From the NCBI GenBank assembly GCA_019095985.1, contig CM032662.1, positions 17,722,418-17,786,417 on the forward strand: a stretch of 64,000 nt of DNA, written 5' to 3'. Source of the DNA: Streblospio benedicti. Its lineage: Eukaryota > Annelida > Polychaeta > Spionida > Spionidae. A program made the position numbers and the translations under genes. Under the pieces are notes generated by a model. The model worked only from the letters and a program-made list of their open reading frames with translations, was not told the DNA's origin and did no database searches. Of this stretch, positions 49,201 through 61,390 are shown one piece after another; position 1 is the first letter of the stretch; each line of letters starts with the position of its first letter.

Positions 49201-51207
49201 CTCTCGGCAGACGACTTGCGTGATGCGGAGTCCTCATTCACAGCAGCTATTATCACACTTATTAGCAGGAACAATTTCCACTTCATATAGGTTATTGGGA
49301 TACGCTAGGACAAACATACACATATATTAGTGTTGTAGTCCTTTATACGTTATCATAACTCTGCAATATTTTGAAATTTTACATGGCATTATATAATTGT
49401 TTGAATTTACCAGAACACGTTAATTGAGCGTTACGGATTACTGCTTCGAACACACCTTGTCTAAAACTGTCTAAAATATTAATCTTAATTCATATGTGTG
49501 CAAAAAGTGCAATAAACTCCACAGAAGATGACACACGGATCAAGGTTTCGAACACAAATGGGTGAGTGGGTGGGCGCGACCAAACATCAAACATTCAATG
49601 AGAAGATCTGAGAACAGTGCACGAGAAAATGCTGCCGGCAGGGGTGGGGGTGGGGAGTGTGGAGGCAGCCAATCTGGTGACGTGAAATGTAACCCTTACA
49701 ACATTGTTAACAGCCAATTACAGCAGAGAACCAAACGGCAATAAAGTATTATATGATACTGATCTGTCTAATCCCACCATTAAATCACATAGCCACTACG
49801 TGCGGCGAAGGCGGTGTACACTTGAGTTAGCGTGTGTAGAGTACTGCAAGTGTGTACACTAGGCCACTCGACAACAAGTACTTCGCACTCTATGTGTTTA
49901 GGTAGAGAACTGATAATAAAGGTTGTAGCCAATTACACATGTTCAGTGCAGTACGTGTTAAGTCAGCAAGGAACAATCGAGTGAAAAGTGCGTTCAATTT
50001 AAAGTCTACGGGTGCATCATGATTAAAAACGTATCAAACCATGTGCAGCTACAATAAGGCATTACGAGATAGGTATATAATCTCCTATGCGGTATTATAA
50101 ACCTCTCAAATCTAACAAATATTATGTGGGTGACATTTTCAAGCAAATATATTATATTTTATCCAGTGAAAGGGAAGCTTATTTCTCATCCAGGGACGAT
50201 GGATGAGGTATTTGGAATGATCCAAAATGTCAAGTAAAATGTATCATGTTAGGCGAAATGTAGTCTTCATATATGCCCGATCTGTCGTTTACGTCAAAAT
50301 GGAGATATTCTTCTTAATCTATGTTAGACTAGAAAAAGAGGCCTGAAAACAAAAGGCCTTGTAAATTATGTAACGCGTCCGAAATCAAGTAACATGATAT
50401 AAGCGTACACGTGTCGGTGTCATGGTGGACATGTTTATGAGCGATATTATCAGAGAAACCCACGTTATTGTACACCATTACTAGTATCTGATATTAATCT
50501 GACTCTCCATACAGAATTGTTTTTGTTTGTTTGTTCCAAAGTTGGAATATTCAACCTTAAAAACTGGGAAAAAAACAACTTCAGACGTAGTTTACTGTTA
50601 TAATAGCATTAAAGTGTGACAGCCAGACGGGCGAGTCTAGCTCTGATTGATCGGTACTTCTATCTGTGCAAGTGGATGCAGCCTCAAACAACGCCTACTT
50701 TGAAAAGGATGCCTGGCAGTGTCGCTTAAAGGACTTAACATATTGATGCAGAGATTGAAAATACCGTGCTCATAGTTGTGATCACATCGTATGCATATGG
50801 AGCCTTCCAAAGAGTTGGAAACTATGGCGGTAATGTGTTTTAACTGATGGCTAATTGTTACATATTGACTAAAGTACTTTAACAACTAAATGCACTTAAT
50901 TTTCCCCTGAACAGCCAATCTAAATATAGTTCTAAAGTGATCCTGGCGAATCGACAAAGTCTGAATTTAATGAGCAATTGCTTAACACAATAATGGCTGC
51001 TTACATCATAAATAGCAAGTTATTGGATTTTAAGAGAATGTTTGGCAGCCAAAAAACTCTAATTGTATGGAGTGAGTTCAGTATTTGATCTAATTTCCTC
51101 CGGGGAGAGGGCTCACTTTTCTCCTAAATCACAGTATTTCCAAGTTTATAATAGCATACTTAACTGTGTCTAATACCACGAAAACTATTTCAGTAGCAAC
51201 ATTAGTC

Positions 51208-51262
51208 AAAAAAAAAAAAAAAAAAAAAAAAGGAAAAAGAAAAAAAAGAAAAAGAAAAAAAA
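51208..51262. repeat. Poly(A)/A-rich tract
   Basis: The tract is 24 consecutive A followed by A-rich sequence with scattered G. It could be a retroposon tail, but no SINE or LINE body is recognisable on its 5' side. Confidence 0.9.
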
Positions 51263-54200
51263 CACATTTCTACTACCGTATAGAAATAATAGTAGTAATA
51301 TGTATGGTATAGTATTTGTCTATCATACAAGTATACATACCACACACCCATCCCATGATGCTGGGGCCCATGAACCAGACCCTACAAACGCAAGCACAAA
51401 CGCTGACTGTACAAATGGTGCGCATTCGCTATTTCTGACCGTGCAAGCCTTTCATGAGGAGGTCTGTATCTGTGACCAATTCAATGGGGACAATAAATAT
51501 CTGTGAAGGTGTCAGGTAGAGCTCCTTAAGTGCCAAATAGAGACATTTGTGACACAAAGAAGACATTACTCGGGACATAATTGACAATTATCTGGCGCCC
51601 ATGACATTACTGTGAGAGCCTCAGTCACCGCTATTGTCATCAGCCGGGTAATTATACTTTGGGGTATTTAGTATGATTAGCGCTGTGCATGTCCATGGCA
51701 GCGCCTCATAGAGATATAGGGAGCTAATGAGGAATCAACATATCCTATATATTCAAAGTTTCACAAATGAGAGTATTTTAAACTTCTAAGTGCACCTTGC
51801 ATATAACTAACAGGCGTACCTAAAGCACCATAGCTATACCTTTTTCTACAGCGCGACAATCACGTTAACTACATTAATAAGAACGACATTTCAAATGTTC
51901 ATATACAGAGAGAGAGGTTGGCTTTGGAAACAAAGCATGAACGCGTAATACTTCAAATGACATTGTTATTTCGTAACATACGCTATTATAATGCGATGCA
52001 AAGTATACGTTTTACACATGACATTCAATAAGAAAATACTGCTCATACCACCTTTACACCCGAGTACTTCCTCAAATACAGACAATCTGGATGAACGCAA
52101 AACACGACCCCCGAGCAGACTGGCAGATGTGGTCCAGTTATTTATTTGCACTCACCACGCCATCTCAACAGTTTACATCTCAATCGGCAGATAACCGTCA
52201 GACCAGATCCAGAACGGCAAGGTCACTGGGATGCTAGATCCAGATTACGTGTGTACATAGCCGAATGGGGTGGCAACAATAGCTTTCATTTTCTACAACA
52301 TCGCATCAGTCATATCAACCATGATGTTTCACCATGACGTATTTACGTCAATGAATCCTTTAATAAAACTGAAAAAAAACTTCATTGATGTGTGATTAAC
52401 TCTTGTAATGTTCATGGTTACATTGTATTCTAATCAATGACTTGTAATTTGAATTTCTGACGTCACATTTTCAACAGGACAATAGTTTAATACAAAGTCT
52501 AACCTCGGCAAAGGTTACATCTTTATGAACACAAACTGACAGTTTTGTACTGACTGCCCACTAAGGGGGACCACAAATGACGCTCACCACTTGGACCTGC
52601 CCAATTGAACAGCAACGAAACTACTTACATTTGATTTACCGTGCACAATATACACTTGGCTTGAATGAACCAAGTTTGGCAAAACGGGCTCTTTACAACC
52701 CCGTGTCACGCCACGCCATTTTGTGTGCTGAACCAAATGATTTTGATATTGCTCAGAGCGGCTCATTTACTACATCACAAAGCAGATACGGTTAACCAAC
52801 GGCGTTACAGACTGGAGTGAAACGTTAAAGCACCATACATAAATGATCATTAAAACAGTACTCTATTATTAGAATGTGTGAGGGTTTTATTCTCTTATTG
52901 ATGTTTAGGTCAAGACGGTATATTTTACAAAATTCCAATAAAGACAAACGACAATTTTAAGCCTGGTGATGGGATGAACAGCTTGCTGTAGATGGTAATA
53001 GCACTACATACTGGAAAACTGTTTCTAAAAATAGCAGTGGAACATGTACATAATAAGAAGGACCTGAATAGTTATTGGTACAAATCACCAATTGGGCCAC
53101 AACATCCACAGTTCATAAACTCACATGGGGATAAATTATTTATTTTCCTGGCTAAGAGGGCCTTTGTGACACAAACTACTAGTTCTTTAATATTTAAAAG
53201 GCTATTCAAATACAAGATATATGATTTGCCTATGCTATAAAGATACATGAATATAGAAGAAATAAATAGTGAAGCTGTAGATAAGGGATGTATATTCGTC
53301 CCAGACACTGACTGACGCAGGATATATTTTTGTCCCCCACACGCCAATAGAATGGGATTATTTATTGCTTTGCTCCAGTTGCAGCTAAATCATTGTTATT
53401 TTCACTTCTTTGTATGTATATTGTGTAAATATGTATGTGTGTCTTTTAGCAAGCTACAACACTTACTTTAATGAGGCGATACTGTTCAGCCTTTAAATTT
53501 CTATGACCTATGAAGAACACCAACGTGATGCGATTTCGGGTACTTTCCGAATCAAATTGTGCCTTCCAGAAAGCCATTTTCAGTACTTTTATCCCATTTA
53601 TACACTAGTTTCAATGCTGCTTGTAATATTACTTTCAACCACATTTATAACAACGTTTAGATAACTACTGGAAATGAGATGTCTACAATTTTTGCACTTT
53701 CAAAATAAAATGTGCCTCTAAAAGGCAATTTGCAATGAAAGTGTTCTTTCCAGAAAGCCTTTTTATTGCACATGGGCATTTTGTCTACTTCGCATATCCA
53801 AGTGTAAAAAGTTGAAAAATGACAAAATAATTAGATGTATGCATGTTTTAGGAGCGTTTCCAATACTATGATTCTTCGGGGGTTATAAAGCAATCCATCT
53901 GTATTCTGTTTCACATCATTATCCACAAGACAAACAAGTATTGACAGGTCTACTACATCATTTTCCAACAATGACATGAAAATCTATTCCACGTTTACAA
54001 AATACAGTGTGTTTTAGTTAATAGGCGTTTACATAAAAGCTGTAACAAAAATGTGTATTGCCGCAAAAAATCAATGTTATGGAGATGAGCTATTAGCTGG
54101 AGGCTTGATTGGATTTTATGCAAACACTTTTCCATAAAACACCAAGTAGTATCCGTGCATGGCCACAGCACCCTATGGTGAAAAATGAAAACATTCGTTA

Positions 54201-55881
54201 CATATTACATGGTCACATTTGGATATATTAAGTTCTGAGCAAGCTTATAATTTAAAAATATAAGTTATCATGACACACGCCATATATTATATCATGTAAA
54301 CTGTAGTAGCTTCATTCAAGGTCTAGTTCTATACGGCTAATTTATTTTTGTGTTGAAAATAAACATTCAGAAAAGCTGTTACTTTTAAAATGAGGAAATG
54401 AGACAAACAGACGAGCAGGTTTTTGTTATCTCACGGCCGCATGGAGGCCTCTGGAGACGTCTTTCCTTAGCAATCTTCATCCATTTTGTGTTCATTGAGA
54501 AGACTGAGGGTGAAATGGGGAAGCTTAATCAGCATAGTCTGTTGAATAAAAAGCTTATGATCACAATAGCTTCAGGGGCGATATGAAGCTTCATATTTAT
54601 GTCACGTTCATCCTTGGTTTCTATAGCAGCTTTCAATATTAATTAGTGTGAAAAGGTTAACGTCTACAATGTATAAAATAAAATTTTTGCCGTAAGCTAT
54701 GAGCCATTTTTATTGTATGGAAGACATGCGGATAGGTAATCCAATATATATCATGTATACAGAATGTATATTGCATATAGCTATCTTCACTGGGAAATGG
54801 CCTTAGCCATGAATGCTAGAGATGGGGCTAAGTGAAATTGACAAAAACAGCATCAGGTACCCAGACCGTGATTGGATTCCTTTCTGGGCCACATGTCATA
54901 AAGTATTAAGCTTGTCTTAGGCTTACATGATTTCCGCCAGTTTCAATTTGACCAGGTTGCAAGGGAATCAATACCAAGAGAAAGTACAAAAAGTCTGATA
55001 TGATTAGATGAGGTTGTTTAGATCCGTGTAACACCAGGTAATACCAGAAAACGTTACTTTAAATGTTGTTTTTAATCTCTCTTTCTTTCTAAAAGAACAA
55101 CAAAAACAACAACAAACCGAAAAAACCGAAACAAAACCAAAAACCTTCTTTTGAATCATAGATATTTATCAACTATCATTTGTCGGAGTAGGTGGTGTGT
55201 TTTTTGATGTTGCCAACGTTACTGCACTGGACTTTATCTTAATTAAAAGCTTGATCATGTTAACATATTATATTCCATGTGAATTTCGTTGAACATACAC
55301 ACGGAGCCGAGTCGCGTTTTATTGTAGCAATACGTGAGAAAGTACGTGCTAAATTATGCAGAAAAGAGGCCATACAGACACTCGGATGCCACTGTCTGTG
55401 CCTAATACAGCAAATTCCTTTTTGTGTGCCATTATACACCATCAGAGCCTTTACATAATGCACATAAGTTAATACGTTTAAGTATGAAATACATGGTTGA
55501 CACGCACATGTAATACCCCCATTTCACCGCTCATTAATACAGCGCCGATTGTGGCCGATTGTGAATTCCCACGAAAAGTTCACCACGGACGCATACTACT
55601 TGTCCCTACTCGGGCTGTGTACTTGGGCTGCGGTAAGGCAACCATACAGCCGAGTGCAACTATTGAAACAATCGGCTGTATTCCTTCAATCGATAGTCCG
55701 TAATTCCTAATGTTTCTTCAACTTCAAACACTAAATTTAATTGTCCCAAATGGACTGATTAGCTACAATATTTTGAGGTCTGCTTAACCACCTACACCAA
55801 CATTCAACAAGAGGCAAAGACATTTAAGAAACGTCCATGCACATCATATTTGTAGTAAAACAATGGAGTTTTGTAGTAAAA

Positions 55882-56029
<148 letters not shown>

Positions 56030-58786
56030 TGATATTTCTGCCGGAGTTGGACTGTTGGACCGTTCTCACACATATACACTTGCACGCAAACACAGACACA
56101 GACACACAAACTTTGATGTGTCCATTGGCCTCCTCAAGATATGCTTCAATTTAAACGTGTGTCCATCAAAATAATCTCACCACTGCCTGGGTGTGAGGGG
56201 ATAGGTATATGGTTTCAAAACAAGAAGGCCATGAGTTCTACTCCCCACTGGTTCTGTTTTCTACAATAGTATGCAGTCTGCTTACACTTTCATGACCCTT
56301 CAACAGAATACAAAGATTGCAGATCTCTTTTGTGGGAAAGATCTGTCATCTTTGCACATAAAGTCGGCCAAGTAGAGGCCAGGTGGGGGATTTATGTTTA
56401 ATCATTCTCACTGGTCTTGACATATCAGCCTGATTGAAGACAATTAAAGACAAGAATCAGGCCAGTATGAGGCGAGTTGCAGTTTTGTATATGCTGTATA
56501 GGAACAGTTAAAGTTGCCCAATTACACACAAGAAGAGGCAAGAAGTGGTTATTGAGGTACAAGTGAAAACCATCAGAGACGACTGCCTCCCAATCAGCTG
56601 GTTTCTCAGCATGAGATAAGATTGAATCCGCTGATTGAGGGATGAATCACCACACAGAATGGATCATCCGGGCATTCGCTTTGTCTTTTGGAGCACTTGA
56701 CCCTAATCGCACGGCCTTGGCTGGGGTGTTTTCAGGCGAGTTTGAGACGGGTTTGAAACAAGTGTGAGATGAGTGCCATCCCATGCCCCAATGGAAAGTA
56801 TGTCAGTACTCGGGCGATTTGGGGGGGGGGGTGCATGTGCTCTCGGTGCACCAATCGCACACACTAGAATTGGCCGTAAGTTGCACCAATTTGCCTTGCT
56901 CGGCCGGCGGTGAAATGGGGGTATGAGATATTCACATCATTCTTTTCCAATGTAAAGCACACATTTCCTCGTTTCTAGAGCAATGCCTGCGGATGCCATG
57001 GACCTTATATGTAATTTATTAAGTGTTAATACACCCGAGGAAACAATATTTCATACTCAAACACTAGCATCTGTATCAGTAGCTTCTAAAAGCATAGACA
57101 CTGCTTGGATACAAAAATGAAAGGAATCCACAGTTAAAATACCGTGTGTCTGAAAGATTGGCACACAGAAGAGGAATATCACCACGACATTAATTATAAC
57201 TACAAGAGACATACCACAAAAGGGAGCACGTGTTATATTGCGAGAAAAACACAATATGTTTATTGTTAAACCTCCACAAAGAACGTGTCATATTTGAGAT
57301 GAGTGTTTTGCGGCCTTTTGTTACAGCTGTCTGTTACCAATGCACATGTCATTGTGGACAATCTGAGTAGCTTTATTTCAGATGGTTTGTGTGTTACAAC
57401 AGCTCTCCAGAAGAAAAAGCAAGAGAAATAAAAACTGACTCTCTAACATATGACAGGTGTAATTTGTATGGGCCTTAGTCACTGGGAATGTGATATTCAG
57501 GTATGTTGTTATCAAGAAATCTTGTGACTATCATAAATGCGCCATCTATTATTAAACTCAACAACACACGAATTGTACAAAATGTACGTGTAAAGATACT
57601 ATACCCATGTGACAATAAAACAGTTGTAGATTCTAACATATATGTGTATCAGAACTTGGTCTGCTTTTCAACATGTTTGTACACCATAAAACATGCTCAA
57701 TACATATGAGGGTAGTCTACATAGTAATCACATTACTAAATAAGGAGACTATTTCTCGGGTAGGCATATGTCATTTGATTAAGATTAAAAGAAATTACAG
57801 ACACATGTCAAATAAATATAATAAGATACACACCATGAACATTAACGGCAGAAATACTGGTTAACACATGTAGCGTAAGTGAGATGACCGTCTACCGACG
57901 ATGTGTAGAATTAAAGATGGTTCGATGTGCTTAATTGATGGACTGCTCCATGGTGGCGTGAGGCCTGGAAACTGTCAGGGCCGCATTAAGTTATCTGCCA
58001 GTAGATTTAGCAGTATCAGCTCAGAACAGGCAGGCATGTACGTCTGCTGGACTAATGTGCATTTCAGTAATAAGGGCAGCGTGTTCTGAGTTGTGTGTGA
58101 GAAAGGTATCTTTTCTATCGAAAAAGTCGAAAGCAATACGATAGCACACTGTGAAACCCACACACGTTCCCAGACATATCCATAAAAGGACATGTCCGAC
58201 AAACACTTGTTTTTAGTGCTCACACAGAATGGCATAAGTACACGAGTCAACATTTTCACTTTTCAAGCTCAATATAATTAACTTCATAACCTAGCTGATA
58301 CGACGGAGCGTGTGTGACATTTATCAAAATCAAAGACCAGCATGTTTTCCTATGCATAGCCTCAAAGTCACATAAAACCTGATGGTCTAGCATTTTCAAT
58401 ATTATACAGAAGTAAACAAATGTCAGATCTAAAGCCATTTACTTATAGTTTTGTTGCTCTACATACCAAATGCATAGAGTTATATAGCCATTTATGTATT
58501 TCCATTCAACAATGCCGTATGCGCACCATTCACGCGCATTACTACTTGTTATATTACCGCCAATCTAGAGGTCGTATTCCGTACACAAGGCTAAAGTAAC
58601 AATGGTTATGGGCAGACTGCATATTTCACATTAAGCTCACAACGTTGGTCTGTTCTCTTCTGTTGTTTGACGCACTATATCAACACTTAGAATTGCCAAA
58701 CCCCATTGTATCTTTCAATATCAATCGTGAAAATAGCTATTGGATATCTTTGATGATTTCTTAGTACTTGGTGAATATAGTTGTAG

Positions 58787-59235
58787 GCGTATTAACTAAA
58801 TCGATATTACATACACAACGTCACCAGTGGGCACTAAGAAAAGGGGTGGGTGGGGTTGAGGGAAGTGGTATGCTGGGGAAAGGCTTGAAAACGAGCAATG
58901 CAAAATGAATGTGGTAAAAGTTGAAAAGAGGGATATGAGTTGTCAAGTAATTGGGATGTGAGGAATAGGGTTGAAAAAGTGTTGGATGTGAAGGAAAGGT
59001 AACAAAAGGGGGAGAAGTAATTGGATATGGAAAAATAGGCTGAAATATTGTAGGATGTGGGGAAAAGTAAGCAAAGATGGATGTGGGAAATAGGCGTATT
59101 AAAAAAATGGATGTACATACACAACGTCACCAGTGGGCACTGAAGAACAGGGTGGGTGGGGGTGGGTCTTCTGGTCTGGTAAAAGTTGAGAGGGGTGTGG
59201 GTCTTCTGGTCCCGTATACCCCACCACCCAAAATA
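58787..59235. repeat. Purine-rich unclassified repeat, copy B, with flanking direct repeats
   Basis: A diverged array of units of the type ggatgtgggaaaataggc, almost free of C on this strand, is bracketed by a direct duplication. The sequence ggcgtatta...tacatacacaacgtcacc and cagtgggcact occurs at 58787-58860 and again at 59093-59165, 306 bp apart. The outer end reads gtgtgggtcttctggtcccg. Related units occur at 38105-38262. Confidence 0.65.
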
Positions 59236-61182
59236 AATCACTAAATTCATCAATTATATTTATATGACAATGCCACTATGCCCGGTTACATTTTTTGACT
59301 AACCTCCGCATTGCAAACCACACAACCATGAAGTATGCTTTTGGTTGGTATTGCCCAAAAGCAAGCCAGTTATCTGAGCTGTTTTATACTCTAGCGTGCC
59401 CGGAAGTCTGGTGATCAGTTATCACGAAGTCAATAAGTGCAAACGATATAGGCATGGTTTGGTTTGGTTGATAAACAGAAGAGACCATTTACGCGTGTGC
59501 ATGCGACTTCACCATCGGAGGCATCAAAGGCCATTCACTATCACAAGTGCTTTGGCCAAGGTCGTTCGGGACATGCACTGTCCTAATGTCTTGTCTCTGT
59601 GTGTGGTGACAGATGTACGTGTACGCGCCGCTTGACTTAAACATTAGCTTCCTGCATTGCAATAAATGTAAGCAAGTTATTTTTTACAATGGCATATGCT
59701 GGCAAACAGTGGACACATCGAACATGAGGCATTGATTAGATGGATTATAATGTCATATGAGTTGAAATACAGCAGAATCTATCTAGTAAATAAATGTCAC
59801 AGATAGAGATTAAACGTGTAGACTGGTCATGAAACCAGACATATTAAAGTGACGTCGGTAAATGATGACACCGCATGCACGTAGAAGAAGCAATTACGGC
59901 AATGCAGTTTGTAGCACAGTTTTCGTACTATAAATATAGATCTAACTGTAATGATGTCGAATGTTATGTGAGCACGTATATCTTCTATCTGCAAGCAGCC
60001 TTCTTAGTGTAAGCTGTATACATACGAGTTCAATCATAAGCAAGCCAATTGACATATATCACAAACATTGAAGATAAATGTGTTTTGAAGTTTTCATTAA
60101 TTTAGTCGCTTTGGCATACAAATTGAAAAACATGCACACTGTTTTCGACATCTGCCATTTCATCTCCTAAATTGCAGGAGCAATCGATTAGTTTTCTTGG
60201 CTGCCTTTGTATTAATAAAGATTCTGATTTACCTCTTTTTAAAGAGGAATTGAAAGGCTAAAACGAACGTCTTTATTATTGGTGTCTGTGGGCAATTTGA
60301 CAAAATTGCACTACCATGTCTGCATCAATGTTAATGGCACCCGTGCATAATTACAATAACATAAAAGTCAGCAGTCTGGTCGTCTGTCTAAAAGTTCCAC
60401 AGTTTCGTTGTGTTTGTCTTTCTTCAATCTGCAATCGGTTTAACGACACAAAAGCATGTGTGCGCCACTTACAAAGAAATAGCAGCCAAGTGCATTATCG
60501 GTGCGCCGTCAACAGCAAAGCAAGTGCTCTGTTTGTGGAGTATTTGTGTTCCTGATAAAGTCACCCGTGTGTATACAGCAGGCACGAGTGCATCGTTGTG
60601 TCCAGTCGTCTGCTGGACATACAAATGCACGTAACACCCATTACTAGATCTAGAATGCCGCTTGTCTGATTATAGTCTTCTATATACAAGTACATGTATA
60701 CCACGAACTGCCTATCATTGTTGTGCCTCCAAGAGCTGCTTAAAGACAAAACACTACTTGCTTATGTTACCTAGAGCCAACACAAATAGACCGGGCTGTT
60801 AAACGGACACAGCATTAAATTTCATAGAGCAGAGAACTGCTGGCCACTGTTGCTGAAATCGAGGTCAGAGGTGTTGAGTCAGATGGCACCACGTGGTGTG
60901 AACACAACACTGTGTTTACACACACTGTTTTCGATTACACCAAATGGATAGTGTAGATATATTCTCAAAGTGTGCTTTGTTTGCCAGTAATTAAGGTTTT
61001 GTTCTTCATAAATCTTCTTGTTTCTATAGTATCCTCCTGGTAGGTTGTGGATATTTGTTCTCGAATAGATTTACCATCAACAAGAGGCATTGCTCGGAAT
61101 TTCAACAGGAACTTCAATGTCAATAGTAATGAAGTCATAACTTTGTTTCGATTGAATGGCGTAATTCCTTAGCAATCTACAC

Positions 61183-61390
61183 AAGTGTTGACATTAGAGG
61201 ATTCTTTATCCAAGTCTATAGGGCTGCATCATAATACCCCCGCATGGACTTTAACCCTGGGCCACTAACACTTTGGCACCTGTTCATCTACAGTTGACAC
61301 CGTGGTAGGGGTCCAGAGTTCAACTCAAGGCAGAGAGTATTGGGCATAGCCCTATAGACTTGGAGAAAGAATCCTCTAATGTCAAAACTT
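61183..61390. mobile_element. MITE-like element with 38-43 bp terminal inverted repeats
   Basis: Left arm 61188-61225 (ttgacattagaggattcttt, then a/c, tccaagtctatagggct) and right arm 61348-61385 are inverted copies with one mismatch in 38 bp. Pairing extends outward to 61183 and 61390 with one more mismatch. The 122-bp centre has no open frame of note. Size, long near-perfect ends and lack of coding fit a non-autonomous DNA transposon. No target-site duplication is obvious, so the superfamily cannot be given. The good match of the arms suggests it is fairly young. Confidence 0.75.

Noticed and set aside
56150-56185. Possible first coding exon of the channel (minus strand, reads D-Y-F-D-G-H)
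   Set aside because: A stop codon lies just upstream in frame and no GT donor follows the His codon.
56185-56270. tRNA-like or SINE-like stretch with gagttctactcc resembling a B box
   Set aside because: No convincing A box at the right distance, no cloverleaf and no tail; a similar weak B-box-like word in the 61.2 kb element is also unsupported.
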